Below are positions 50,745 to 59,026 of a stretch of 64,000 nt of DNA, piece by piece. The notes beneath the pieces are model-generated. The model worked only from the letters and a program-made list of their open reading frames with translations, made no database searches and was not told the origin of the DNA. This DNA comes from an uncultured Desulfobulbus sp. (GTDB lineage: Bacteria > Desulfobacterota > Desulfobulbia > Desulfobulbales > Desulfobulbaceae). The stretch is taken from contig NZ_OY760916.1 of the NCBI RefSeq assembly GCF_963664075.1, positions 2,358,001 to 2,422,000 of the forward strand. Reading direction: 5' to 3'. Position 1 is the stretch's first letter. Every line of letters starts with the position of its first letter. Made by a program: the position numbers and the translations under genes.

Positions 50745-53045
50745 ATGCGTATGCAAACACTTCAAAATGGCCGCAGCTTACAGACTAAAATCATGCTGTT
50801 CGTCGGGTTTCTCTTTCTCACCACGTTTTTTACCTGCTCCCTGCTCTATATTCACAATTTCAGAAAAAATTACCTTGAAGCTATTGAGTGGCGCTCTGTT
50901 ACCCTGGCACAGAGCCTCCGTGGACTGCTGGAAGACCGTTATGAAAAATTCGGCCGATTAGCAGATCTTGATCTGATCCGTGAATCTACCTACCTGGAAT
51001 GTAAAAAACTCTATGATGTCAATCACGATATGCATGTTTCCTTTGTCTGTATTGTCAACAAAGAGGGAGTGATCATCACGCATAACGACAAAAAAATGTG
51101 GAAACAGTCATTCACCTCAAAAGAGTTCGATTCCGCCCTGCAAACAAATGTTGTGCAAACCGTCCAATTCAATGAAACGTACCATACGTTAATTCCCGTT
51201 ATCACCCAAGAAGGTGTTTTCTTGGGGATTATTGATGTGGGATTTCCCCAACATATTGTCGACCAAAAACTTATGACAGGCATAGGGCAAGCTTTGGCTC
51301 TTTTTATTCTGCTGTTTGCCAGTGGTTTTATCGCCACCTGGACTTTTGTCCGTCGCTCTGTCACCAACCCCGTTACAACCATTATCCAGTCAACCAAAAG
51401 CATTGAACAAGGACACCTGACCCGGGAAATTACCGTCCCTTCGACCAAGGAATTCAAAGAGTTAGCGCTGAGCCTGGCGCGCATGCGTGATGCAATCCAC
51501 GAAAGTATGGCGAATCTTGAAGCAAAAAATCAAGAAACCAGCGCACTCATTGCCTGCTCGCCGGTGGCGCTTTTCAGCCTTCACATGAACGGGACCGTCG
51601 CGATATGGACAGCTTCTGCGCTTCGCTTGTTTGGCTGGCAACCTGAAGAGGTTAACCATAAACCGCTGCCAACCGTGTTGCCTGAAGACCAAGATCAATT
51701 TTCGAAATTATTGCATAAAGCCAGCCATGGGACGCTTGTTCTCGGGGTAGAACTTCGACAAATTTGCCGTGATGGCTCTCTCCTTCATGGTTTAATGTCA
51801 CTTGCTCCTATCTGGAGTGCAGAGCAGACAATTACCGGCATCATGGCCACGGTTGAAGACACAACTGAAAAAATAAAAAATGAAAAAGCGCACCTCAAGA
51901 TGCAAGAACAGCTACTCCAAGCCCAAAAAATGGAATCAATTGGAAGACTTGCTGGTGGCGTCGCCCATGATTACAACAATACCCTGAGCGTCATTCTTGG
52001 CTATGCGGAGCTTATCAAAGAAGATCTCGCACCAGATGATGCCCATGCTGGACAACTGGAACAAATCATCAAAGCGACAATGAGTTCAGCGGACATAACA
52101 CGCCAACTCCTCGCCTTTGCCAGAAAACAGGCAATTGACCCCAAACCCCTGGATATGAATAAGCAAATCGAAAACCTCCTCAAAATGCTACGGAGACTGA
52201 TTGGAGAAAATATTGAACTGACCTGGCAGCCGGAAGAGAACCTGGGGACAGTCAAACTCGATGCCATGCAGGTCGATCAGATTTTAGCAAATCTCTGTGT
52301 AAACGCCCGAGATGCCATCAAGGGTACAGGGCAGATCAAAATCACAACTCACTCTTTCAATGTTGATGAGAAATACTGTGAACACCACTCCGAATTCATC
52401 CCCGGCGAGTATGTCTGCCTGCGTGTCAGTGATAGCGGCACAGGTATGGACACGGCCATGATGGAAAAAATGTTTGAGCCTTTCTTCACCACCAAACGAA
52501 AAGGAGAAGGCACCGGGTTAGGCCTTTCCACTGTTTATGGCATCGTTAAGCAAAACAAGGGAATTATCACAGTTGAGAGTGAGCTGGGTAAAGGAACCAC
52601 TTTCTCCTTGTTTTTCCCGGTGCATGGAGATCAGGTTCTGCCTCAAGCCTCGGAGAATGCCCCCATCCCCCAGGGAAATCATGAAATGGTCCTTCTGGTG
52701 GAAGATGATGCGGCGATACTTGAAATGACCAGGTCAATGCTCCAATCACTGGGGTACAGAGTAACAAGCACCGCAAACCCGGAGGAAGGAATTGAGTTTG
52801 CCAGAAACATGGGAACAGAGCTCAATCTACTGATAACCGATGTGATCATGCCGGTGATGGATGGCTGGGAAATGTCGAGCCGGATACGATCGTTTTGTCC
52901 CGAATTAAAAATCATCTATATCTCTGGCTATACAGCCGATTTTCTCAGCCATCAGGGTGGAGATGTTCAGGTATTGAACTTTATGCAGAAACCTTTTACC
53001 AAAAATGAACTCGCTAAGAAAATACGTTCAGTCCTTGAAAGCTGA
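50745..53045 (+). CDS. Membrane hybrid histidine kinase (sensor, HAMP, PAS, HisKA, HATPase, REC)
   Basis: A 766-residue kinase: TM1 (about 17-37), a roughly 140-residue periplasmic sensor (VSFVCIVNKEGVIITHNDKK, single-Cache-like), TM2 (about 180-200), HAMP, PAS, HisKA (SIGRLAGGVAHDYNNTLSVI), HATPase (NLCVNARDAI, GTGLGLSTVYGIV) and a receiver (LLITDVIMPVMDGWE). Its kinase and receiver parts are close paralogues of the broken kinase at 2696-5194. The gene directly follows the DctP-like protein, so the periplasmic sensor may read the binding protein. No separate regulator is adjacent. Confidence 0.93.
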   Translation: MRMQTLQNGRSLQTKIMLFVGFLFLTTFFTCSLLYIHNFRKNYLEAIEWRSVTLAQSLRGLLEDRYEKFGRLADLDLIRESTYLECKKLYDVNHDMHVSFVCIVNKEGVIITHNDKKMWKQSFTSKEFDSALQTNVVQTVQFNETYHTLIPVITQEGVFLGIIDVGFPQHIVDQKLMTGIGQALALFILLFASGFIATWTFVRRSVTNPVTTIIQSTKSIEQGHLTREITVPSTKEFKELALSLARMRDAIHESMANLEAKNQETSALIACSPVALFSLHMNGTVAIWTASALRLFGWQPEEVNHKPLPTVLPEDQDQFSKLLHKASHGTLVLGVELRQICRDGSLLHGLMSLAPIWSAEQTITGIMATVEDTTEKIKNEKAHLKMQEQLLQAQKMESIGRLAGGVAHDYNNTLSVILGYAELIKEDLAPDDAHAGQLEQIIKATMSSADITRQLLAFARKQAIDPKPLDMNKQIENLLKMLRRLIGENIELTWQPEENLGTVKLDAMQVDQILANLCVNARDAIKGTGQIKITTHSFNVDEKYCEHHSEFIPGEYVCLRVSDSGTGMDTAMMEKMFEPFFTTKRKGEGTGLGLSTVYGIVKQNKGIITVESELGKGTTFSLFFPVHGDQVLPQASENAPIPQGNHEMVLLVEDDAAILEMTRSMLQSLGYRVTSTANPEEGIEFARNMGTELNLLITDVIMPVMDGWEMSSRIRSFCPELKIIYISGYTADFLSHQGGDVQVLNFMQKPFTKNELAKKIRSVLES

Positions 53046-53072
53046 TGTGTCAAAAATGTATATCAGTGGGCA

Positions 53073-53555
53073 CTAAGTGGTAGCCTCCAAAAGCCGTTTG
53101 ATATCTCGTGAAGGAGGCGCGCCAAAGAGGCTGCTGTACTCCCGGCTGAATTGCGAAGGGCTTTCATACCCGCTCTCAAAGGCAGCCGTGGTGGCGTCTT
53201 TTTTCTCCATGAGCATGCGCTGCCGGGCCTCATTGAGACGGAGCCGCTTTTGAAATTGGAGTGGACTCATCGCGGTCAGGGCACGAAAATGATAGTGCAG
53301 GCTGGAGGTACTCATGCCGCTGTAGGCGGCGAGGTCATTGACCTTAAAGGCCTTGTCATAGTTGCTCCGTAGCCATTCAATGGCCCGGGCAATCTGATGA
53401 GAATGGCTCTCCACCATGGCTACCTGGCGCAAAAATCTACCTGGGAGACTAGATAGTGATCCTTATCATACTGATACTCCTCATCACCGAGCATAACCCG
53501 TTTACGCCCCTGGGCAATCAGACAGATGGAAGGCTCCATCATATAGCTGGTCACA
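53073..53555 (-). pseudogene. AraC-family regulator, internally deleted
   Basis: The C-terminal DNA-binding half is intact (HSHQIARAIEWLRSNYDKAF, MSTSSLHYHFRALTAMSPLQ, ESGYESPSQFSREY). Upstream, 53440-53555 encodes a piece of the AraC_N domain (MEPSICLIAQGRKRVMLGDE, then YQYDKDHYLVSQVDF) that ends at a stop (53420-53422) and is followed in another frame by LRQVAMVES. About 100 residues of the sensing domain are missing at the junction. The surviving 119-residue ORF could still be expressed as a bare HTH. Confidence 0.7.
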
Positions 53556-53670
53556 TCTCCAGAGGAAATAACGATCAAGGCCTTATTCCTGGAAGATTTT
53601 GTTAATGGAGTGCTTTGATCTGTCCCGGACCGAAAAGGATTTTGGTGGGAACGTAGTGGATGAATGCCAT
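53556..53670 (-). pseudogene. 5' fragment of an iron-containing alcohol dehydrogenase
   Basis: From ATG 53670 (preceded by GGAG) the frame reads MAFIHYVPTKILFGPGQIKA, then LH and a TAA at 53602-53604, then QNLPG. After a frameshift it resumes as KALIVISSG, the expected continuation of Fe-ADH N-termini. At about 53555 it passes straight into AraC_N sequence. A deletion has fused the first 35 or so codons of an ADH gene to an araC gene. An intact family member is at 57848. Confidence 0.65.
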
Positions 53671-53760
53671 GTTTTTCTCCGAATGTAGGCCCCCTGTCTC
53701 TGCGGCCAGCAGAATCTGAATCAAACGAACCCTCAACAGCTCATCAGGGAGACAAAAATT

Positions 53761-53857
53761 GTTGTTCTCGCAAAAAGATCCGAGAACAACGTCCCGGGCT
53801 TCGTAGCATGCTGATTTCACGTTGGGTGATTTTCAGCATTTTGGCCTTTTACGAGGT
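53761..53857 (+). repeat. Hairpin repeat element, family A copy 2
   Basis: Outer arms CTCGCAAAAAG (53767-53777) and CTTTTACGAG (53846-53855), with inner GTTCTCG/CGAGAAC and GCTGA/TCAGC stems, as in the copy at 45251-45350. It sits upstream of the broken ADH/araC genes. Confidence 0.75.
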
Positions 53858-54085
53858 AATAAAATTGCCATAAAGCATGTTTACCGAACAATAAAGATCA
53901 GTAACCAGGAAGAAAATTCTTTTATTTTACACGCAAAATCAAGGTGAAGAAAAAAACAACGTTTTACTATGCATTGCCCAATACAATAATTCGGAGGGAA
54001 AAGAGGCGATAGCTCGATACTCCAACATCCTTGCCTAATCCTCCAAGAGCGAAGATATGCGCGAAGGTTTGGAGTGTTTTACATC

Positions 54086-54928
54086 TCAGCTCATGAGATT
54101 GTTGCGAAATGATTCCATGGTGGTGAGTTTTTTTTCCAGGTGTGGATTGGTCGGATCTAAGGCCTGCATCTTTGCCAGATCAGAATCAATTCGATCCAGC
54201 AAGCCAAACCAGTCTGCAAGCTCTGTTGGAAAGATATTGATGTACCCTTCTTCACCAGGAAAATACATGCCTGTAGGGTTTCCCTGTACGTCGGTTTTCA
54301 CGTTTGCCTGAATGGATTGCAGTATAAACATACTCGAAGCCATTAGGCGTTGATCAGCGGGCAATGCATCCATGGTTTGCTGCCAGGCATCCTTTACGGA
54401 TTCAGGTGCGTTAGGGGGAGGAAATACGAATGTTTTCCCCACGCCTTTATCGACAATCCCATCATTGTTGCAATCAACATAGGCCCGGTTATCCTGGGTA
54501 ACAAGCATATTCCTTGCCCCCTCCTGGGTCATGGCATCGATTTCGCTCTGACGCAACCGGTTCCCATAGCTGTTCGCCTTCTGCACTAAGAGCAACTCCT
54601 CAGTGGAGAGCGTCGACAAAAAAGTTTTTGCATCTTCTGCACTACAAGCCCGCTCTTTTATCTCCTGAAATTGATTAATTTCACCATCTGAGAGTCCACG
54701 AATTTTAAGGAGCGAGTATTCTCGGGCCAAGACTGGATTTTGCGTTCTTGTTTCCCTTGCAGCAGAATCTTGCGAAGATCTATCCGTTGCATCAGGGGAA
54801 ACCACATTTTGCTTACTTGCTTCTAGAAGCGAGGCGAATACGCCTGATTGGGACTGCTCTGAAGCGAATACGCCTACCAAAGCCGTATTATTCAAGGGGA
54901 CTGCTCTAACTGCTTCTGAACTATTCAC
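54086..54928 (-). CDS. Hypothetical protein with one EF-hand/dockerin-like calcium loop
   Basis: A 280-residue protein with no signal peptide or membrane helix. Residues about 1-70 are Ser/Ala/Gln-rich and look disordered. The middle is helical (GEINQFQEIKERACSAEDAK, LSTEELLLVQKANSYGNRLR). Then comes YVDCNNDGIVDKG, a D-x-N-x-D-G-x-x-D loop of the kind that binds calcium. The C-terminal part (YINIFPTELADWFGLLDRID) is unrecognised. A surface or flagellum-associated role is conceivable but unsupported. It lies between two decayed segments, yet its frame is fully open. Confidence 0.6.
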   Translation of the reverse strand: MNSSEAVRAVPLNNTALVGVFASEQSQSGVFASLLEASKQNVVSPDATDRSSQDSAARETRTQNPVLAREYSLLKIRGLSDGEINQFQEIKERACSAEDAKTFLSTLSTEELLLVQKANSYGNRLRQSEIDAMTQEGARNMLVTQDNRAYVDCNNDGIVDKGVGKTFVFPPPNAPESVKDAWQQTMDALPADQRLMASSMFILQSIQANVKTDVQGNPTGMYFPGEEGYINIFPTELADWFGLLDRIDSDLAKMQALDPTNPHLEKKLTTMESFRNNLMS

Positions 54929-55038
54929 GAAAACACCTCACTGATTGTACAATGAAAGAGAAAATAACAGCGCACCACCTTGTTTCTTTCGGCAGTCAAC
55001 CAGAAAATGTTTACCCCCCTTACTCTCTTAAATACTCA

Positions 55039-55563
55039 CTATCGATTATACCGATAACAGCCATCTCCTTGAGTTCCTCCAGGCTTTACACAGACCAAGT
55101 ATTCCCAGAAAAACGGCAAAGAGTTTTTCGGGCACATCCTCCGGGCGCTGAGCTCCCATAATTGCCTCATCACAGCCACACCACGAAAGCTGTAAAACAT
55201 AATAACAGAGGTCCATTGGGCATCTTCCACCTCCCAGGCTCCGGCTTTGTTTCCTTGCGAGAGGATCTCTGCCAGATACGGGGTGATCCGGGGATCAGCC
55301 ATTGCATAACGAAAGGGAAGGTTCGTGCCATAAATAACAACATCATGGAGCACATTGAGTGCAAATTAGGTGTGGGTAGCTCCTTCTATCCACGCCTTGA
55401 TACGCCCATGCCAATCATCTGGTAGGCAAGCCTGATCCAGCGCCTGAATGGAGGCCATGACCGTATCTTCAAATTTCTCCCGCAAGACCTGAAGCAGCTC
55501 GGCCTTATTTGTAAAATGATGAGCCTTTTGCAAAATGAACTGATTGCTAGCGATGTGCTGCAA
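55039..55563 (-). pseudogene. TetR-family regulator, 5'-truncated with in-frame stop
   Basis: The first segment has QKAHHFTNKAELLQVLREKF, the end of a TetR helix-turn-helix, then an effector-domain part ending RIKAWIEGATHT. TAA at 55366-55368 follows, and the same frame continues FALNVLHDVVIYG, then TPYLAEILSQGNKAGAWEVE. Family members often have Tyr near the stop position (from memory). The first HTH helices are missing at the 5' end. The last 30 residues before 55039 look out of frame. Confidence 0.65.
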
Positions 55564-55587
55564 CAGTTTTCCTAATTTATAAATTTA

Positions 55588-55750
55588 ACCGGTCACACTG
55601 AGAAGCTGGTCAGCAAAAAGGGTAACAACACCGAACATCAGGTGAAGAGTAACCTCTGCCATCCCCTCTGACCATAACGTTGCCGGCACCGAATTCCTCT
55701 TTCAGACGACCATTAGCACGCTCTACACTCCATTTCCTAAAATTGCGCCA
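55588..55750 (-). pseudogene. C-terminal remnant of a DDE transposase (IS5/IS1182-like)
   Basis: On the minus strand RNFRKWSVERANGRLKEEFG, then GAGNVMVRG, and after a frameshift AEVTLHLMFGVVTLFADQLL resemble the end of IS5/IS1182-type DDE transposases (VERVNGRLKDEFG..VRG..CHLMFGVL). Stops and frameshifts interrupt it, and no inverted repeats were identified. It marks an old insertion next to the truncated TetR gene. Confidence 0.6.
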
Positions 55751-56084
55751 TTACCTTCTGTCGTTCTATTCCTGAATCAGGCAACGCACCGTGAAGCTAA
55801 TAATGCCCTCTCTAGTGAATTTTCGATCCTATTGAAATCATGGTAATTTTCAAATCAATAGCATTTACGTAATAAAAATTAGCTTTTATACAACAACAAT
55901 GTAACCAAAATCCCCCCCAATGCTATTCTTAGACAAATCCTATTCAAAGCGAACTATCAGCCACTTATAAACTTTCCCCTTCAATGGAACATCAATTGCT
56001 TTAAGTCGATCGTTCTCAAAATGATGCCTGCAGTAGGCAGATGCAACCAAACACGGTATATTTTCCAGATGAGGAGTCATTCAG
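55751..56084. other. Noncoding AT-rich region before the acetamidase gene
   Basis: About 330 bp. No gene or structured repeat is recognised. It probably contains the promoter for 56085-60160. Three GAGGAG-like purine runs lie near 56070-56075, close to ATG 56085. Confidence 0.4.
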
Positions 56085-56201
56085 ATGAAGGCTGAAAGTG
56101 AAATCCAAGCACAAGATCAGGTAAACCTTGATCGTCGCAAATTTATCCAATACACCGGTGCCGTAGGCGCGGCACTGGCAATGGGACAGAGTATCCAATG
56201 A
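56085..56201 (+). CDS. Tat-type leader peptide ORF overlapping acetamidase
   Basis: A 38-codon ORF whose C-terminal half, DRRKFIQYTGAVGAALAMG, is a twin-arginine signal sequence. It ends at TGA 56199-56201, overlapping the ATG (56198) of the acetamidase frame. GAGGAG upstream gives it the better ribosome-binding site. In relatives such a leader can be continuous with the enzyme, so this looks like a signal peptide separated from its passenger by a one-base indel. Translational coupling through ATGA is the alternative. Confidence 0.55.
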   Translation: MKAESEIQAQDQVNLDRRKFIQYTGAVGAALAMGQSIQ

Positions 56202-57307
56202 ATGAGGCAAAAGCGGTAGAAACCAAACGCATGGACATGGGGGGCAAGGTTCATATTCTCGGGTGTAACGAGATGACCTCCACCCATGGTTATTGGGATA
56301 ATTCCACCAAACCAGTTTTGACCATGAACTCGGGGGAAATCGTCCATATTGAAACAGGCACCCACCTCATGGGCAAGATGGTTCCTGGGGCTGATATCAA
56401 TGACTGGACCAAGTGGTACAAGGATGTCATGAAGGACACCTCTGAGGCCTGCTTTTATCCTGATGAAAACACAGGGGCAGAAAAGAAAAAGATAGGCGCT
56501 GGTCACCATCATCTCACCGGCCCCATCTACGTGGAAGATGCAGAGCCGGGTGATATGCTGCAGGTTGAGATTCTTAATATCGATCCAGGTCAGTACGGCT
56601 TCAATCTCAATCCCAACACAGACTTTCTCAAGTTAGGTCTCTTGGCCGATGACTATCCGGAAGGCAAGGTGCGCTGGTACTCGGTCAACCAAGAGAAGAT
56701 GAATTTTGAATTTCTGCCCGGCATAGAAATCCCGGTCAAACCTTTCCCCGGCACCATCGGTGTGGAACTGGCTGAAAAGGGCATGTGGAGCAACGTGCCT
56801 CCTGGAAAGCACGGTGGCAACATGGACAACAAAGAGCTGGTGAGCGGCACAGCTCTATACCTCCCGGTAAATGTAAAGGGTGCTGGCCTGAAAACCGGTG
56901 ATTCACACTTTGCTCAAGGCAACGGTGAAGTGAACCTCAACGCTCTGGAAGGCGCCTTTAAAAGCATCACCCTACGGATCACCGTACGGAAAGATTTGGG
57001 CAAAATTATCGATTTCCCCATGGCCTCCAGCCCCAGCCACTGGATCATGATGGGCTTCCATACCGATCTTTACAAGTCCTGCCAGATGGCAACCAGACAA
57101 GCCATCAGCTTTCTCCATAAATACTACGGGCTGCCCGAGCTGGAGGCATATGCCTTCTGCAGCCAGGCTGTCGATCTCCAGGTGACCCAACTGGTGGACT
57201 ACACCATGGGTATCCACGCAATGATCCCCAAAAGCTGTTTTGTTGGCGAACAGTATAAAGAACTCAATGGGCTGCTGATTGCGGATACAGGTAGAAATCA
57301 AGCCTGA
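56198..57307 (+). CDS. Acetamidase/formamidase family protein
   Basis: A 369-residue amidohydrolase of the FmdA/AmdA family, which releases ammonia from formamide or acetamide. Motifs are GEIVHIETGTHLMG, GAGHHHLTGPIYVEDAEPGD, FPGTIGVELAEKGMWSNVPP, LKTGDSHFAQGNGEVNLNAL and a C-terminal VDLQVTQLVDYTMGIHAMIP. As annotated it starts at ATG 56198 without a signal. The upstream leader ORF in another frame suggests the native protein was exported by Tat. A CpXC protein, an Fe-alcohol dehydrogenase and a DUF362 ferredoxin follow on the same strand. Confidence 0.88.
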   Translation: MNEAKAVETKRMDMGGKVHILGCNEMTSTHGYWDNSTKPVLTMNSGEIVHIETGTHLMGKMVPGADINDWTKWYKDVMKDTSEACFYPDENTGAEKKKIGAGHHHLTGPIYVEDAEPGDMLQVEILNIDPGQYGFNLNPNTDFLKLGLLADDYPEGKVRWYSVNQEKMNFEFLPGIEIPVKPFPGTIGVELAEKGMWSNVPPGKHGGNMDNKELVSGTALYLPVNVKGAGLKTGDSHFAQGNGEVNLNALEGAFKSITLRITVRKDLGKIIDFPMASSPSHWIMMGFHTDLYKSCQMATRQAISFLHKYYGLPELEAYAFCSQAVDLQVTQLVDYTMGIHAMIPKSCFVGEQYKELNGLLIADTGRNQA

Positions 57308-57381
57308 TCCGAGACCATCACTGTTACGTAACATCCGATACGCCCGATGAGAGATATCCACCTCTTCTCGTCGGGCGTCGC

Positions 57382-57828
57382 ATGAAGAACAACAAATCCC
57401 TATTGCGATACGCCAAGGAAAAACAAAGAATGGCCTTACAAATCCCCTATGAGATCACCTGCACCTGCGGTGCGACCTTCACTAGAAATCTCTATGAATA
57501 TGTGTTCACGGAATATGATTCAGGAATACAAGACATCCTGCTGCAAGGCCAATTTAATACAGTAGAGTGCCCTTCCTGCAACCAACACACCTACGTTGAG
57601 AACCGCTTTATCTACCGGGATGGGGCCAACAAACTCTGGGTATGGGTTTGCAAACAGGCCGATAGGGAGGTACAGACAACAGAGGAGCAGCAGGCCATTA
57701 AAGAGCAACGATTCATTGAAAATCACTATATCCATGACCTGTCTTCCTACACAAAATATACGGTGTATGGGATTCAAGAGCTTCTCGCCCTGCTTGGAAC
57801 GCATGATCCTGAACTCGTCCACTCATAA
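57382..57828 (+). CDS. CpXC domain protein
   Basis: A 148-residue protein with the CpXC pattern: ITCTCGATFTRNLYEYVFTE, then a loop with LLQGQFNTVECPSCNQHTYV. The paired CxC and CPSC motifs probably bind zinc. The function of CpXC proteins is unknown. ATG 57430 (MALQIPYEITCTCG) is an alternative start closer to the conserved part. The stop is 19 bp before the alcohol dehydrogenase ATG, so the genes are likely co-transcribed. Confidence 0.75.
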   Translation: MKNNKSLLRYAKEKQRMALQIPYEITCTCGATFTRNLYEYVFTEYDSGIQDILLQGQFNTVECPSCNQHTYVENRFIYRDGANKLWVWVCKQADREVQTTEEQQAIKEQRFIENHYIHDLSSYTKYTVYGIQELLALLGTHDPELVHS

Positions 57829-57847
57829 ATGAAGAGGAGCCCTTCCC

Positions 57848-59014
57848 ATGTTGCTTGATTTTACCTATTACAACCCGACCAGAATCCATTTTGGCAAAGA
57901 AGCCCTGCAGAATTTAGGCCCTGAGCTGGCTACCTACGGCAAAACCGTTTTGCTGGTCTATGGAAAAAGCGCGATCAAAAAAAATGGCCTCTATGACCAG
58001 GTGATTGCCATCCTCAAAGAAGCAGGAAAAACCGTGGTTGAGCTGTCCGGCGTCATGCCCAACCCCACCTACGACAAGATGCTCGAAGGCTGCGAGCTAG
58101 TTCGCACCCATGCGGTTGATCTGATCCTGGCCGTGGGTGGCGGCTCGGTCATTGACTGCGCCAAAGGCATTGCCGTCTCTGCCTACTGTGAAGAAGAGCC
58201 CTTTAAAAAATACTGGCTCGATTTTCAGCCCCTGGCGAACAAAACCGTTCCAGTCGCCTCCATCCTCACCATGGTCGGGACCGGCTCGGAGATGAACGGT
58301 GGTTCGGTCATTACCCATGAGGCAATGAAAATCAAGGGTGGTCGAGTCTTTCCCCCAGAGGTTTATCCCAAATTTTCCATCCTCAATCCGGAATACACCT
58401 ATACGGTCTCCCAGTATCAGATGGTCAGCGGTGTGTTTGATACCATGTCGCATCTCATGGAGCAGTATTTCTCCGGCAGCGACACCAACACGACCGATTA
58501 CCTCATTGAGGCCTTGCTGCGCTCTTCTATTGATAACCTGCGGGTTGCCTTAAAAAATCCCGAAGATTACGAGGCCCGCTCCAACATCATGTGGAATGCG
58601 ACCATGGCGCTCAATACCATCACCGGACTCTCCAAGCGCCAGGATTGGGAGGTGCACATGATCGAGCACCAGCTAGGTGCGTATACCGATTGCGCCCATG
58701 GCATGGGACTAGCGGCAATCTCCCTGCCCTACTACCGCCACATCATGGGACACGGCCTGGATAAATTTGCCCGCTACGCCACCGTTGTTTGGGATATTGG
58801 AGCTGAAGGAAAATCCAAAGAGGAGTTGGCCCAGGCAGGCATTGATGCCCTGGAAGCGTTCTGCAAGGAATGTGGTATTGTCATCTCACTCAAAGAGCTG
58901 GGAGCCACGGAAGAGATGTTGCCCAAGATCGCTGAGTCCAGCGTTCTTTTGGATGGTGGCTATAAAAAACTGAGCAGCAAGGATGTACTTGCAATTTTAA
59001 AAGCCTGCTTCTAA
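57848..59014 (+). CDS. Iron-containing alcohol dehydrogenase (BdhA/YqhD-like)
   Basis: A 388-residue group III dehydrogenase: FTYYNPTRIHFGKEALQNLG, VDLILAVGGGSVIDCAKGIA (NAD(P) loop), SILTMVGTGSEMNGGSVIT, and metal ligands in FDTMSHLMEQYF, MIEHQLGAYTDCAHGMGLAA. It probably interconverts aldehydes and alcohols with NAD(P)H in the cytoplasm. AGAGGAG precedes ATG 57848. A DUF362 ferredoxin follows after 12 bp. The 53556-53670 fragment is a relict of another member. Confidence 0.95.
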   Translation: MLLDFTYYNPTRIHFGKEALQNLGPELATYGKTVLLVYGKSAIKKNGLYDQVIAILKEAGKTVVELSGVMPNPTYDKMLEGCELVRTHAVDLILAVGGGSVIDCAKGIAVSAYCEEEPFKKYWLDFQPLANKTVPVASILTMVGTGSEMNGGSVITHEAMKIKGGRVFPPEVYPKFSILNPEYTYTVSQYQMVSGVFDTMSHLMEQYFSGSDTNTTDYLIEALLRSSIDNLRVALKNPEDYEARSNIMWNATMALNTITGLSKRQDWEVHMIEHQLGAYTDCAHGMGLAAISLPYYRHIMGHGLDKFARYATVVWDIGAEGKSKEELAQAGIDALEAFCKECGIVISLKELGATEEMLPKIAESSVLLDGGYKKLSSKDVLAILKACF

Positions 59015-59026
59015 GGAGCCAGAAAA

